The translations under genes and the position numbers were made by a program. Below the pieces are notes generated by a model. The model saw only the letters and a list, made by a program, of their open reading frames with translations. It ran no database searches and was not told the DNA's origin. Of a stretch of 64,000 nucleotides of DNA, positions 1 through 9,726 are shown piece by piece. Source of the DNA: Tamlana sp. 2_MG-2023 (lineage in GTDB: Bacteria > Bacteroidota > Bacteroidia > Flavobacteriales > Flavobacteriaceae). Location of the stretch: contig NZ_JAUOSF010000004.1 in NCBI RefSeq assembly GCF_030548465.1, forward strand, positions 400,849-464,848. The letters are read 5' to 3'. Every line of letters begins with the position of its first letter. The first letter of the stretch is position 1.

Positions 1-35
1 CCTCAAAAAAAGAACGCTGATATTTTTTATAAAGA

Positions 36-2630
36 TTAAGCTGGTAGGTAAACTATAAATTCGGCCCCCTTACCAGGGTTTCCTTTGGCGTAGATATAAC
101 CATTATGGTTTTCAACTATTTTTTTGCAAATAGCTAAACCGATACCATTACCAGAATATTCGTTTTTTTGATGTAGCCGTTGAAAAACTTCGAATATCTT
201 TTCGGCATACTGAGAATCGAAACCGATACCATTATCTTTAAAAGTAAGTTTATGATAGCGTTTTTTAATTGTAACAAATTGACCTGGCAGTTTCGTAGCA
301 CTTACTCTTTTGTAGCGAATTTCTACTTGAGGGCGTTCATTAAGATTTTTATACTTTAAAGCATTCGATATTAAATTAGCGAATAACTGCTCCATTTGAA
401 AAACAACACCTTTTATTTTTGGTAGCTTATCGGCGAGAACCTCAGCACCAGAATCATTTATACGCGTCGCTAAATCATCTTCAGTTTTTAAAAGTATGTC
501 GTTTAAATCGATTTTCTCAAAATCTGTTTTACTACTATCTATTCTGGAATACGCTAACAAGTTCTTTATCAACGACTGCATACGTTTTACACCATTGGTC
601 ACTTTTTCAAAATACAATTTACCTTTATCTGAAAACTGCTCGCCTTCCCGATCTTCAATTCTGGAAATAAACAATTGTATTTTTCGCAGAGGCTCTTGTA
701 AATCGTGACTCGCTACGCGGTTAAACGATTCTAACTCGGCATTACTTTGTTTTAATCGCAAGTTGCTTTTTACCAGACGTTCTTCAGCTTCTATACTTTC
801 GGTAACATCTTGTACCACGCCAATCATTACTTTTCTAGCGTTTTTAGTTACAAACTGGCCATTAGATTTAAAATGTTTTACCTTCCCTTGTTTTGTTACA
901 ATACGGTAGGTATGCTCGGCAGTTTCAGAATCGTCGAGAATACTAGCGCCTCTTTTCTCATAAAGTTCCAAATCATCAGGATGAACAAAATCTTTATATC
1001 GTAGCAAGGAGGATTTAAATTCGTTAGGTTCACAACCTAACATGGCATAAAAATTATCGGAAAGCTCGGAAGTATCCGATTCCATATCCCAAACAAAGCT
1101 TCCAATTTTAGCTAAACTTTCAGCATCAGATAATATGGAGTTTTGAATGGTAAGATCTTCATTGAGCTTAATGAGTTCATCAGATTTTTTCTTTTCTTCG
1201 GTAACATCTCTTGCCGTCAATGTGACACCATCTCCTAATTTTATGGCGGTAGAGCTAAACCAATGCTTCTTATTATTGTTGTAGTAAGGTACTTCATACT
1301 GAACAGGCGTATTGTTTTCTACGGCATTAACCCATTTGTCTAAAACGCCAATTTCAATCATTTCTGGATATGCTTCAGAAATTTTCTTATGCTTTAAATC
1401 CTGCGGGAGATCTCCTGTTACTGGGCTAATTCTTTCATTTGCAAAAAGAATTTCAAAATCAACAATTTTACCATTTTCATCTCTAATACTCTTAAAGTGC
1501 ATCACAATATGAGAGATACTTTTAAAAATATTTCCTAAAAAAGCACGGCTATCTAACAACTCAAGGTTCTGATTCTCTAAACGTTTTTTAAATACTTGCT
1601 GTGCCGCATTCGATTCTTTCTCTAAAGTTATGTTTCGAGCTGTTAACAAAACCCCTTCAGTTAATGACGTAGCTAAACAATTGAACCACATTTTTTTGTC
1701 GCCTACAACAACCTCTTTTTCAAAATCTACTTTGGACTGATCGTTATAAGCGTTTGTAAGCCCTATGAACTCACCATCAGCCATCAAAAAAGGAAAAGTT
1801 TCAGACACTAATTGCCCTGTAATAACGTCTGGATCTAACCCTAAGTAATCACGATTACAGTCGTTAGCATATATGACTTTGAAATCTACAATGGCTTCAT
1901 TAGCATCAAAAACAGGTTCAAAATAATTTATAATGTTATCTGTGGTTGCTAATATGTTCCTAAGAAATGCTTCAGATTGCTTTAATCGGAGTTTGTTTTT
2001 ATAAACCCTCAAAAAAGAGAGCACACAGATAAAGAGTGCCAAAAAGGCTAAAAACAATGAGGTTACCGGTGCAAGGAATTTATAAGAAGCATAATTGGCT
2101 TGCCTTTCTTGCATGAGATATTTTTCATTTGCAAGCATTTGATTTTTAAGAATACGAATACTCGCAATGGTTTTATCTATTTTATTTTTCTGAGCTTCTT
2201 TTGTTTCAAAAAACTCCTGATCGTTTTCAATGTTTAGCGTATCCAGAACATGAAGCTGATTATTCATTTTAAGCAACAAGGACTCCAGGGGTTCTAGTCG
2301 GGCTTGTTGTAAATCATTATCTAAAGTGAGCACTTTTAAACTATCAAGTACTGCTTTCCCCTCTATTTTGTAATTTTTAAGGGCATGACTCAGGTAGACA
2401 TCTTCTAAAAGTTCAGATCTAAATTCTTCGGAGTCTGCTCGGGTATAATGTTCTGTTAAGCCCCCAATGGCATTGTAAACATGTAGGGTTTTCGCAACTG
2501 TTTCGGCCGATTCCTGCATGCGCATAATCTGCTTATACGCCATACTTGCTATAAATAAAAGCAGTGCAAGTGCTGCTATCAATAAGATGATATAGGTTTT
2601 TGTGGAAGTGTATACTCTTTTAAAATCCAT
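36..2630 (-). CDS. Membrane PAS-domain sensor histidine kinase
   Basis: Sensor kinase that should autophosphorylate and pass phosphate to a response regulator, most likely the one encoded just upstream (5-base gap). The 864-residue protein has membrane segments at about residues 13-32 and 188-209, enclosing a helical extracytoplasmic sensor region that resembles CHASE3-type bundles (inferred from its helical character). PAS-like regions follow at roughly 220-335, 365-478 and 505-613. The HisKA helix carries the likely phospho-acceptor His642 in SHDLQEPLRK, and the ATPase has the N box at Asn756, DNGIGF near 799 and GNGIGLA near 828, so all catalytic boxes are present. The signal sensed cannot be told. 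It is the last gene of a leftward AraC-receiver-kinase operon. The stop codon is 36 bases from the window edge. Confidence 0.93.
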   Translation of the reverse strand: MDFKRVYTSTKTYIILLIAALALLLFIASMAYKQIMRMQESAETVAKTLHVYNAIGGLTEHYTRADSEEFRSELLEDVYLSHALKNYKIEGKAVLDSLKVLTLDNDLQQARLEPLESLLLKMNNQLHVLDTLNIENDQEFFETKEAQKNKIDKTIASIRILKNQMLANEKYLMQERQANYASYKFLAPVTSLFLAFLALFICVLSFLRVYKNKLRLKQSEAFLRNILATTDNIINYFEPVFDANEAIVDFKVIYANDCNRDYLGLDPDVITGQLVSETFPFLMADGEFIGLTNAYNDQSKVDFEKEVVVGDKKMWFNCLATSLTEGVLLTARNITLEKESNAAQQVFKKRLENQNLELLDSRAFLGNIFKSISHIVMHFKSIRDENGKIVDFEILFANERISPVTGDLPQDLKHKKISEAYPEMIEIGVLDKWVNAVENNTPVQYEVPYYNNNKKHWFSSTAIKLGDGVTLTARDVTEEKKKSDELIKLNEDLTIQNSILSDAESLAKIGSFVWDMESDTSELSDNFYAMLGCEPNEFKSSLLRYKDFVHPDDLELYEKRGASILDDSETAEHTYRIVTKQGKVKHFKSNGQFVTKNARKVMIGVVQDVTESIEAEERLVKSNLRLKQSNAELESFNRVASHDLQEPLRKIQLFISRIEDREGEQFSDKGKLYFEKVTNGVKRMQSLIKNLLAYSRIDSSKTDFEKIDLNDILLKTEDDLATRINDSGAEVLADKLPKIKGVVFQMEQLFANLISNALKYKNLNERPQVEIRYKRVSATKLPGQFVTIKKRYHKLTFKDNGIGFDSQYAEKIFEVFQRLHQKNEYSGNGIGLAICKKIVENHNGYIYAKGNPGKGAEFIVYLPA

Positions 2631-2635
2631 AAAAT

Positions 2636-3082
2636 TTAAATACGAAACAGAAAAGTGTCTTTGTTTAAGTTAGAGGTATGGTATTGCCAATTAAGCTGTA
2701 ATACCTTCTCTACCGATTCTCGCAATTTACTGTAGTTATTGGGCTTATTTACATAAATATTTGCCCCATTTAAAAATGTTTCTTCAATATCAACTTCTGA
2801 TGAAGAGGTGGAATAAATTGCTACGCATAAATCTTTTAGCAAAGGGTTGCTTCGTATTTCTTTTAAACATTGTAAGCCATTTTTAATTGGCATATTAAGG
2901 TCTAAAAAGATTAAATTAGGAAGCACAATTTCGGCAGAAGTAAGATAATCCATAAGCTCTTGACCATGATTAAATAACATCAATTTTGTTTGAATAGCAA
3001 TCTCGTCTATAGCTTCGCTAAATAACATTCTGTCATCATCATCATCATCAGCTAGAACAATGTTTAAAGGGAATTCACTCAT
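2636..3082 (-). CDS. Single-domain response regulator (Rcp1-like receiver)
   Basis: A stand-alone receiver domain of 148 residues without any output domain, of the Rcp1 type often paired with phytochrome-like kinases. Visible active-site residues are the acidic cluster Asp12-Asp17, the phospho-acceptor Asp61 in FLDLNMP and Lys113 in VNKP. The gene lies between an AraC regulator (15 bases upstream) and the PAS kinase (5 bases downstream), all leftward, so the three are probably one transcript. With no DNA-binding part of its own, the protein likely works by protein contact or as a phosphate shuttle; that is inference. The run of six aspartates at the acidic pocket is longer than usual. Confidence 0.92.
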   Translation of the reverse strand: MSEFPLNIVLADDDDDDRMLFSEAIDEIAIQTKLMLFNHGQELMDYLTSAEIVLPNLIFLDLNMPIKNGLQCLKEIRSNPLLKDLCVAIYSTSSSEVDIEETFLNGANIYVNKPNNYSKLRESVEKVLQLNWQYHTSNLNKDTFLFRI

Positions 3083-3097
3083 TTACTATGGTCGTAT

Positions 3098-3655
3098 TTA
3101 ATTCGTTTGGGAATGGATTATTTTCTTTTTCATGATACGTTGAAACGCACTAGGTGTTAGCCCTGTGGTTTTTTTAAACTGTCCAGATAAATGTGCGACA
3201 CTACTATAATTTAATTTAAAGGCTATTTCCGTTAAGGTTAAATTGGTATTACACAAATACTCTTTTACAATATCTACGCGCCTAAGAATGGCGTAATTCT
3301 CTATGGATGTATAGGTGTTTTCAGAAAAAACAGCCGATAAATGCGCATAAGAATAATGCAAAGTATCCGCTAAATAAGCCGAAAGTTTCACCGAAGTATT
3401 CGCTTGATCACGCAGCATGCTATCTACAGCGTTTTTAATACGCTCTACTAAAGTTGATTTCTGATTGGTTTCAAGTTCAATACCATATTTCCTTAAAGCC
3501 TCAGTTAAGGCATTTTGCTTTTCTGGAGATAATTCTTCGGTAATTGAAATCTCGTTGGTACTGTTTAATGTGTATGAAATATCTAAGGCATTAAGATGCT
3601 CTTTTAAGAAAGTCTTACACATGATATTGAAATCATATTTTACAAAAAACGTCAT
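3098..3655 (-). CDS. AraC family transcriptional regulator
   Basis: DNA-binding regulator of 185 residues. The C-terminal half (about 85-182) is an AraC-type double helix-turn-helix: the second helix pair shows LTLTEIAFKLNYSS followed by HLSGQFKKTTGLTPSAF, the standard AraC signature. The N-terminal ~80 residues lack a recognisable sugar-binding cupin fold and are short, a form common in Bacteroidota. It is first in a leftward operon with a receiver protein and a PAS kinase, so it may either be the output of that pathway or regulate its expression. The start is the first methionine; a second in-frame ATG 11 codons later (IMCKTF) is possible. Confidence 0.9.
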   Translation of the reverse strand: MTFFVKYDFNIMCKTFLKEHLNALDISYTLNSTNEISITEELSPEKQNALTEALRKYGIELETNQKSTLVERIKNAVDSMLRDQANTSVKLSAYLADTLHYSYAHLSAVFSENTYTSIENYAILRRVDIVKEYLCNTNLTLTEIAFKLNYSSVAHLSGQFKKTTGLTPSAFQRIMKKKIIHSQTN

Positions 3656-3817
3656 TTAAACCAAGCCCTTTTCACGTTATACTTAAGCCCACGAAAGATA
3701 TACCAAAATATTTTAAAAATTAATATTTTAAGCCAGAATCAGCATTTTGTCACTCCGTTTGGGTTATTTTATAGCTTTTAGCTGAATAAAACAGGGTTTT
3801 CGATTGCCTTAGAAAAC

Positions 3818-3860
3818 AAAAAAAACTCACCTTATTTCTCTTTAAAAGAAACAAGATGAG
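3818..3860 (-). terminator. Rho-independent terminator
   Basis: Inverted repeat with 14-base arms at 3826-3839 and 3847-3860 (two G-U pairs), a short TTTAAA-like loop, and on the minus strand a run of eight T at 3825-3818. It sits about 60 bases beyond the stop of the leftward small gene at 3919-4248 and would end its transcript. Confidence 0.75.
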
Positions 3861-3918
3861 CATATTGTTAGACATGCTATTAATCTAGAACTCATGAAAA
3901 CTCTAAAATTTATCTAAC

Positions 3919-4248
3919 TTAGTTATTAATATTTTTACTGTTTGAAATGTTTGATTCAGGCACTTTGTTAAAAAAATCTGCGACTTCAGTTTCAGCATTT
4001 GGACCGTAAGCCATTAAAAAAGTTCCTTTCTCTTCTTTATTTGTTTCAATAACATAGAGTATGGACATATCCGACGGGTTACTCATCCCTTCATACCTAT
4101 GCTCTGCAACAATGTGAATTTCTTCAGGGCTAAACTCGTTTTTAGTGTCGCCGTTTATCAGCTTTTCATTTTGAACACGAAAATTAGATTTGTATCCCTT
4201 TTCTTCATAAATTCTTATATAATCCTTTTCATTCTTTGCTAATTCCAT
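3919..4248 (-). CDS. Small hypothetical protein
   Basis: A 109-residue soluble protein that I do not recognise. It has no signal peptide and no membrane segment, is rich in Glu, Lys and Asn, and contains a predicted mixed strand-helix core (IHIVAEHRYEG, SILYVIETN, GTFLMAYGPNAE). The coding frame is clean and followed by a good terminator, which supports a real gene. It stands alone between the AraC operon and the MscS channel gene, transcribed leftward. No function can be offered from sequence. Confidence 0.6.
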   Translation of the reverse strand: MELAKNEKDYIRIYEEKGYKSNFRVQNEKLINGDTKNEFSPEEIHIVAEHRYEGMSNPSDMSILYVIETNKEEKGTFLMAYGPNAETEVADFFNKVPESNISNSKNINN

Positions 4249-4360
4249 CTCTATATATCTTTTAATTTGTACCCAATTCTATATTAAGCAAGTTCTAATA
4301 AAAGCCTGATATAGGTTAACTCAACACATTTTTTGATTAACGCTATCGCTGAAACTAGCA

Positions 4361-5254
4361 TTATTCTTCACTTTGCTCCCTGTTGATTTGAAGGTTGTTT
4401 TTACCAAAATCCAAAGTGCGTATAGGAAAAGGAATATTAATACCGTGTTCGTTAAATTGCGATTTAATCAGTTTGATAGCCTTATGCTTCCCTTCATATT
4501 CTTCTTTGTTTTTTACTAAATCAATCCAAAAACGGGTCATAAAGTTGATAGAACTGTCTCCAAATTCCGTAAAGAAAAACTCTACAGACTCCCCCGACTG
4601 CTGTTCAAAATTCTCTGAAATCACTTTAACCACAAGATCTTCAACTTCCTGCAGGTCGCTTTCATACCCTACCCCGCAGCTTACACTAATTCTACTGCGT
4701 TTACTTAATGAATAATTAGTAAACGAATTATCTACAAATTTGGAATTGGGAACAATCGTATAGTTATTATCTGGTCTACGCAACACGATGCTACGCAAGC
4801 TAATTTCTGAAACAAAACCTTTAGCTTCACTAGTTTCAATGTAATCGTTAATACGAATTTTAGGCATAAAAGAAAGCACCAAACCACCAACGGTATTACT
4901 TAGTGTGCCCTGAAGCGCCAAACCTACAGCAAGTCCAACAACACCAGCACCCGCAAGAATACTTGTAAGTACTTTATTGAGCTCTAAAACCCCCAACGCA
5001 ATAAAAAAACCAATTAAAATAACAGTAACGAAAACCATTTTAGCAATGATATCCTGAATGGATTTCTGACTTATCCGCCCGAGTAAAAACTTGCGCAATA
5101 AGTTTCGTACACCTCGTGCTATAAAGTAAAATGTGAACATGATTAAAACTGCCAAAACAAAATTTGGCAATCTTAAAATGATGGCATCCATCCAACCATC
5201 TAACTTGTCCCATAATTTATTGACGGCTTCGCCAATTTTGAATTTTTCTTCCAT
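4361..5254 (-). CDS. MscS family small-conductance mechanosensitive channel
   Basis: Tension-gated inner-membrane channel that releases solutes on hypo-osmotic shock. At 297 residues it is close to E. coli MscS (286). Three membrane segments lie at about 30-48, 65-90 and 93-120; the pore-lining third helix is visible as the Gly/Ala-rich GAGVVGLAVGLALQGTLSN, followed by the beta domain with the typical IRINDYIE and TIVPNSKFVD motifs and a C-terminal alpha-beta part. It begins 10 bases after the stop of the SLC13-type carrier gene, so the two are probably co-transcribed leftward, tying solute entry to solute release. Confidence 0.93.
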   Translation of the reverse strand: MEEKFKIGEAVNKLWDKLDGWMDAIILRLPNFVLAVLIMFTFYFIARGVRNLLRKFLLGRISQKSIQDIIAKMVFVTVILIGFFIALGVLELNKVLTSILAGAGVVGLAVGLALQGTLSNTVGGLVLSFMPKIRINDYIETSEAKGFVSEISLRSIVLRRPDNNYTIVPNSKFVDNSFTNYSLSKRSRISVSCGVGYESDLQEVEDLVVKVISENFEQQSGESVEFFFTEFGDSSINFMTRFWIDLVKNKEEYEGKHKAIKLIKSQFNEHGINIPFPIRTLDFGKNNLQINREQSEE

Positions 5255-5264
5255 AATTAAAAGT

Positions 5265-7097
5265 TTATAACATTCTTGTAAGTAGAAAGGTTGCCGTAAT
5301 CCAAAGTATTAAACTTAATAGACCTCCTATGAACAAAAAATGTTTGAATTTATAGTTACCTATACTGTATATTAAAGTGTTTGTTTGATAGCCAACAGGG
5401 GTAAAAAAGCTGAAATTGGCAGCAAATAACACCGACAAAATAAATGGTTTAAAATCTAAATTCAAACCTTGAGCCACAGCAATGGCAATGGGTGTCATAA
5501 TAATAGCCGTCGCATTATTACTAATTACACCACTTAGCAGCATGGTTGTTAAAAACAATACACCAATAATAACATAATTAGGCTGATCGCTTAAAAAGCT
5601 CAATAATTGCTTTGAAATCCACATATCTGCTCCCGTATTATGCATCGCAATACCTAAAGGAATCATACCAGCTAACAAGAAAAATATTTGCCAGTTTACT
5701 TTTTTATAGACTTTAGCCAAATCTAAGTTTTTGGTTACCAACAACAAACCAACCCCAGTCAAAGCACTAACCATAATACTTAACAAGCCTGAAGCTGCCA
5801 TGCCTACGACCAATATTAAAACGGCTAGTGAAAAATATCTCTTAGATTTTGACTGATTACCAGCCACATCAAATTCTTGTAGTAAAACAATGTTTTCCAT
5901 GCTTTTAAGTGCATACATTTTTTCCTTAGAAATTTCTACAAGCAATCGATCGCCTGTCTTCAACACCAGTTTATCCTTGCTGTTGCGAACCATTCTTTCT
6001 TTAAGATTCGTTAATGTTTTTCTCTTTTTTATAGCTATAGGAATGGCATCCTGAAGCATAAAACGCCGTAAATCGCCTAAAGTCTTCCCCAGAAAACTAG
6101 CACCAGGAAGCATTAAGAGCTCAACAAAAACGCGTTCTTCTAAATCATTTTCTTCTTCATTTTCAGCTTCTGATAATGCTTCACCTTGATTGAAAGAGCG
6201 TTCAACTTTACTATCACTATAAATCTCCAAACCTTCAGACTGATTAATGCGAGATAAATTCTCTAGATCGCAAACAATAACCAATTCATCATTCGTCTTA
6301 AGTGTAATATATTTTCCAGGAGCGTTATGCGCCCAGTGGTTTCGTATCAGTTTTAAAAGTGACACATCCGGATTATCATACAGAAAACTTTCACTAATCT
6401 TCTGTCCCACTAACGCTGATTCTGGCTTAATTTTAACGTGGGTTACATATTCCTCTATATTATAATTCTCATTTAAATTTGTCTGTTTTTCTCTCGGCAA
6501 CCATCTAACAGCGATTGTAAGATACACCATGGATATGCCTAGAAATATAAGTCCCAACCCTGTAAACTCGAAAAAACCTAAGCGCTCTGCTCCTAAGTTT
6601 TTAGATACTGAATTCACAATTAAGTTTGTTGACGTCCCCATTAAAGTACAAGACCCACCTAAAATACCTGCAAAAGATATAGGTAATAGTAGTTTTGACT
6701 GAGGAACGTTAAATTTTTCAGATAACTGATTTACAATTTTTATAAACACAATAACAACCGCTGTCGTACTTATAAATGCTGAAATCCCTGCACTTACAAA
6801 CATAAATACAGGAGCCATAATGGCCAATGGCAAGGACTTGACTTTGCCCATCCCTGAGGTTAACCAATTGATAACGCCATTTTCTTCCATGGCAATGGCT
6901 AAAATCATGAGCGCTAAAACTGCAATAGTGGCACCATTTGAAAACCCACTAATGCCTTCTTCTGGAGTTACTAACCCCAATAAAATAAGAGAAATAATAA
7001 TTAGAAAAGCTATTTTATCAACGGGGAAAACTTCAAATACAAACAATAGTATCGTAACCAGAAGTACAATGAACATTAAAATAATTTCCCAAGTCAT
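5265..7097 (-). CDS. SLC13/DASS-type anion permease with two RCK-C (TrkA-C) domains
   Basis: Inner-membrane carrier of the divalent anion:sodium symporter group (sulfate, phosphate or dicarboxylate; substrate not deducible). The 610-residue protein has N-terminal membrane helices (residues 1-200), two cytoplasmic TrkA-C/RCK-C domains at about 215-300 and 325-410, then a second membrane block to the C-terminus. The family's hairpin motifs are present in each half: GTSTNLIVNS in the first and SNNATAIIM in the second. This RCK-in-the-middle layout is standard for the SLC13/YfbS-like branch. The MscS channel follows 10 bases downstream. The first methionine starts directly into a membrane helix, supporting the start. 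Confidence 0.9.
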   Translation of the reverse strand: MTWEIILMFIVLLVTILLFVFEVFPVDKIAFLIIISLILLGLVTPEEGISGFSNGATIAVLALMILAIAMEENGVINWLTSGMGKVKSLPLAIMAPVFMFVSAGISAFISTTAVVIVFIKIVNQLSEKFNVPQSKLLLPISFAGILGGSCTLMGTSTNLIVNSVSKNLGAERLGFFEFTGLGLIFLGISMVYLTIAVRWLPREKQTNLNENYNIEEYVTHVKIKPESALVGQKISESFLYDNPDVSLLKLIRNHWAHNAPGKYITLKTNDELVIVCDLENLSRINQSEGLEIYSDSKVERSFNQGEALSEAENEEENDLEERVFVELLMLPGASFLGKTLGDLRRFMLQDAIPIAIKKRKTLTNLKERMVRNSKDKLVLKTGDRLLVEISKEKMYALKSMENIVLLQEFDVAGNQSKSKRYFSLAVLILVVGMAASGLLSIMVSALTGVGLLLVTKNLDLAKVYKKVNWQIFFLLAGMIPLGIAMHNTGADMWISKQLLSFLSDQPNYVIIGVLFLTTMLLSGVISNNATAIIMTPIAIAVAQGLNLDFKPFILSVLFAANFSFFTPVGYQTNTLIYSIGNYKFKHFLFIGGLLSLILWITATFLLTRML

Positions 7098-7178
7098 ACG
7101 ATTTATTTTAACTGCGTTGATTTATGGCAAATGCTAACAGCAAAAGCTTTTTAAAAGATAATATTTTTTTTGATTATT

Positions 7179-7820
7179 TTAAAAAGTTCGTATGGAATTG
7201 ACTAAGCGTTTCATCTCATCTCGTTCTAAAGACTTTCTATAGATGGCTTGGTTAGGATCCATAATATTGGTATCACTTAAATCGCCTATATAAAAAGCTT
7301 CAAAACCTATATCTTGAATGAGTTGTTTTGCTATTTTCTTACTTTCTAAATCTTGTGATGCATAAGGAATTGCTAATTTATGTTGACTTCGGAAGGCTCG
7401 ATTTTGCAAATCTTCAGGCGTTATGGTATTAAAGGCTTTTACGGTTTTAGCGGTAGAAAATTTCACAGCCGTGTATTCTGAAGCATTGTAATTGGCTTTT
7501 AAAACTTCATTAGCAATATCTCCATCTCTTTCAGGCACAGGATTTGTAGCATCTATAACAATTTTATTATCGTAAGCACCGGCATATAATTCGGCTAATT
7601 CTTCAATAGCTTTGAATGGCATGGCTAGTAAAAAAGCATCTGCATTAGCATTAAAAACACCATTTAAATTTAAAACTGCAGCATTTTTTCCGATTTCCAC
7701 CATTAAAGCATTAAGTTTCTCTGGCTCTTTCACCCCAAACAGCACTTCATGACCAGCCTTAGCCCAATGTTTACCTAAACTTCCTGCAATTTTCCCGCTT
7801 CCAATAATTCCTATTTTCAT
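7179..7820 (-). CDS. NADP-binding oxidoreductase, F420-dependent NADP reductase-like
   Basis: Rossmann-fold oxidoreductase of 213 residues. The nucleotide-binding loop is at the extreme N-terminus (GIIGSGKIAGSLG), the arrangement seen in coenzyme F420-dependent NADP reductase-like proteins (family F420_oxidored), and ATNPVPERDG matches the conserved central strand of that group. Members in organisms without F420, as Flavobacteriaceae are, act on other, mostly unknown substrates, so only the fold and cofactor type are supported. It is transcribed leftward and separated from the SLC13 gene by 81 bases and from the AI-2E family gene by 195 bases, so it may be its own unit. Confidence 0.85.
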   Translation of the reverse strand: MKIGIIGSGKIAGSLGKHWAKAGHEVLFGVKEPEKLNALMVEIGKNAAVLNLNGVFNANADAFLLAMPFKAIEELAELYAGAYDNKIVIDATNPVPERDGDIANEVLKANYNASEYTAVKFSTAKTVKAFNTITPEDLQNRAFRSQHKLAIPYASQDLESKKIAKQLIQDIGFEAFYIGDLSDTNIMDPNQAIYRKSLERDEMKRLVNSIRTF

Positions 7821-8015
7821 AATTACTTGTCCTTAATTTGACTGGTATAAAAGTCACTTGATTTGATGTCATCGATTAATAAAACGCTATAATCAAGTTT
7901 AAAACTTACCCGGTACGATTTGTATTAAAGTACAGTATTAAACCATTAAGCATTAACTTGATTCATTAAAGCTTTAATTCAAAAAAATAAACAATTAAGA
8001 TAAGAGATGTAACAA

Positions 8016-9041
8016 TTAAAGCGCCTGGCCATCACCTCGGCTGTATTCCTTTTTATAAATACGCACAATGATTAAAAACAAACTGATAAGTAAAGGTCCA
8101 AATATCAAGCCTACAAAACCAAATAAAGGCAAACCAACAATAACACCTAAAAGCGTGATTAACGGATGAACATCATCCAATTTTCGAAGTACAAATAAGC
8201 GAATAAGATTATCTGTTGACCCCACAACCACAAGACCGTAGATCAAAACACCCCAAGCCTGAAACGTGTTACCCTGCGATAGCATTAATATAAAAACAGG
8301 AAGCGTACCTAGCATACTACCCACAAATGGTATCATAGAACCAAAGGTGACTATGGCCGACCAAAAAAACGGATCTTCAACTCCAAAAATCAAAAACCCA
8401 ATTAAAGCCACAACCCCCTGAGCTAAAGCTACCAAGGGAATACCTAAAGCATTTGCACGTACCATTTGTCGTGTTTCCGTTCCTATGATTTTTAAACTGG
8501 GTTCACTTATGGGAATGTAATCAAACAAAGATTCTTTTAATTGTTTGCGGTTGGTAAGCATATAGTATAATAAAAAGTACATGATCGAAATCGTTATAAA
8601 AGTGTTGAATGTACCACCTACAAGACCTTGTAAATTTTCAGAAACCCAACCAGAAATCGCCTCTGTATCTAATTGCGTTGTTAAATCATAGCCAAATCGC
8701 TCTTCAACATAATCTAATTTTGATTGGATAGCACTCATCACCTTTTCAGAATTATCAACCGCGATCCCAATTTTATTTCCTAACATCATAACAATTCCTG
8801 CAATTGGCAGTAAAATCACGATAAAAGACATAAACATTAAAAGCCCTGCCGCCCAATTTGGTGACCATCCTCGCTTTTTCACTAAATTAGACATGAGCTT
8901 TCTTAATAGCACATGCATAATTATTGCACCAAGAACACCAGACAAATAAGGTGCCATTTCTTTGAAAATTAAACCTCCAATAAGCCCTATTAAAAGCAAT
9001 ATAAAGATTTGACGTATAATTTTAGGAGCGATGGTATTCAT
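8016..9041 (-). CDS. AI-2E family transporter (PerM/TqsA-like membrane protein)
   Basis: Polytopic inner-membrane protein of 341 residues, the usual size for the UPF0118/AI-2E transporter family. It shows the family layout: two N-terminal helix pairs, a soluble-looking stretch at about 95-145, and a C-terminal block with the conserved FGSMIPFVGSMLGTLP and GLPLFGFVGLIFGPLL segments. Members export the quorum signal AI-2, sodium or other solutes, and the name does not prove AI-2 as the substrate. A small Rho-N protein gene ends 24 bases upstream on the same strand and probably shares the transcript. Confidence 0.92.
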   Translation of the reverse strand: MNTIAPKIIRQIFILLLIGLIGGLIFKEMAPYLSGVLGAIIMHVLLRKLMSNLVKKRGWSPNWAAGLLMFMSFIVILLPIAGIVMMLGNKIGIAVDNSEKVMSAIQSKLDYVEERFGYDLTTQLDTEAISGWVSENLQGLVGGTFNTFITISIMYFLLYYMLTNRKQLKESLFDYIPISEPSLKIIGTETRQMVRANALGIPLVALAQGVVALIGFLIFGVEDPFFWSAIVTFGSMIPFVGSMLGTLPVFILMLSQGNTFQAWGVLIYGLVVVGSTDNLIRLFVLRKLDDVHPLITLLGVIVGLPLFGFVGLIFGPLLISLFLIIVRIYKKEYSRGDGQAL

Positions 9042-9065
9042 ATAAATGGGTTGATTATGTGTTAA

Positions 9066-9302
9066 TTAATTATTTCTTAATGCGGCTATAAGTTCGGATT
9101 TATTCATTTTAGAACGGCCTTCAATCCCGACTTTTTTTGCTTGCTCATATAAATTCTCTTTTGTGCGTTCTTCATAAGCTTTTGCTTTTCCACCTTTTTT
9201 ACCAGAATCGGGTGTATTAGCTATTCGCGCTGATTTCTCTTTGCTATAACCTTTCTCTCGAAGGGCCTCGTATTGTTCTTCATTTTTTATATCTGCTGCC
9301 AT
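9066..9302 (-). CDS. Small basic protein with Rho termination factor N-terminal-like motif
   Basis: A 78-residue, strongly charged protein. The first part has an alternating basic/acidic helix and the KKGGKAKAYEERT segment similar to small stress proteins with KGG repeats; the last ~35 residues (LYEQAKKVGIEGRSKMNKSELIAALR) match the SAP-like/Rho_N fold found in many short bacterial proteins that bind nucleic acid. The actual target is unknown. It is leftward, just upstream of the AI-2E family gene, and lies next to a divergent csbD-like gene, a context that suggests a stress role by inference only. Confidence 0.8.
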   Translation of the reverse strand: MAADIKNEEQYEALREKGYSKEKSARIANTPDSGKKGGKAKAYEERTKENLYEQAKKVGIEGRSKMNKSELIAALRNN

Positions 9303-9506
9303 TATTTTAATATTTAGATTACATAACTACAAATATTCAAATAAAGACCTTATAAGCTTAACCTAATAAGATAAATTATTAACTGTTGGCAACAATCTGT
9401 TTATTAATTTATTACATCAATATATTATTTTTTTGAGTTAATACATCAACTACAACTCATGTAATTTAGCAACAGAAATAAATATTAAACTTAAACTTTA
9501 GAAATT

Positions 9507-9692
9507 ATGAATAAGGATCAATTAGAAGGTAAATGGAAACAAGTAAAAGGTAGTTTCAAACAGAAATATGGTGAACTTACCGATGATGATATCACGTACT
9601 CTGAAGGTAAATTTGATGAAATGTTAGGTAAACTTCAAGAGAAAACCGGAAAAGAAAGAGAAGAATTAGAGAGAGAAATCTCTGAATGGTAG
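9507..9692 (+). CDS. CsbD family stress protein
   Basis: A 61-residue acidic, hydrophilic protein with the CsbD signature: it begins MNKDQLEGKWKQ, followed by VKGSFKQKYGELTDDD and ends in a charged helix. CsbD-like proteins (B. subtilis CsbD, E. coli YjbJ) are abundant in general stress and stationary phase, though their biochemical role is unknown. It is a single-gene rightward unit: a 200-base AT-rich stretch precedes it and a strong terminator follows 34 bases after the stop. Size and composition agree with the family. Confidence 0.93.
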   Translation: MNKDQLEGKWKQVKGSFKQKYGELTDDDITYSEGKFDEMLGKLQEKTGKEREELEREISEW

Positions 9693-9726
9693 TCACTCTC
9701 GAACATAATGCAAATTAATTAATCCA

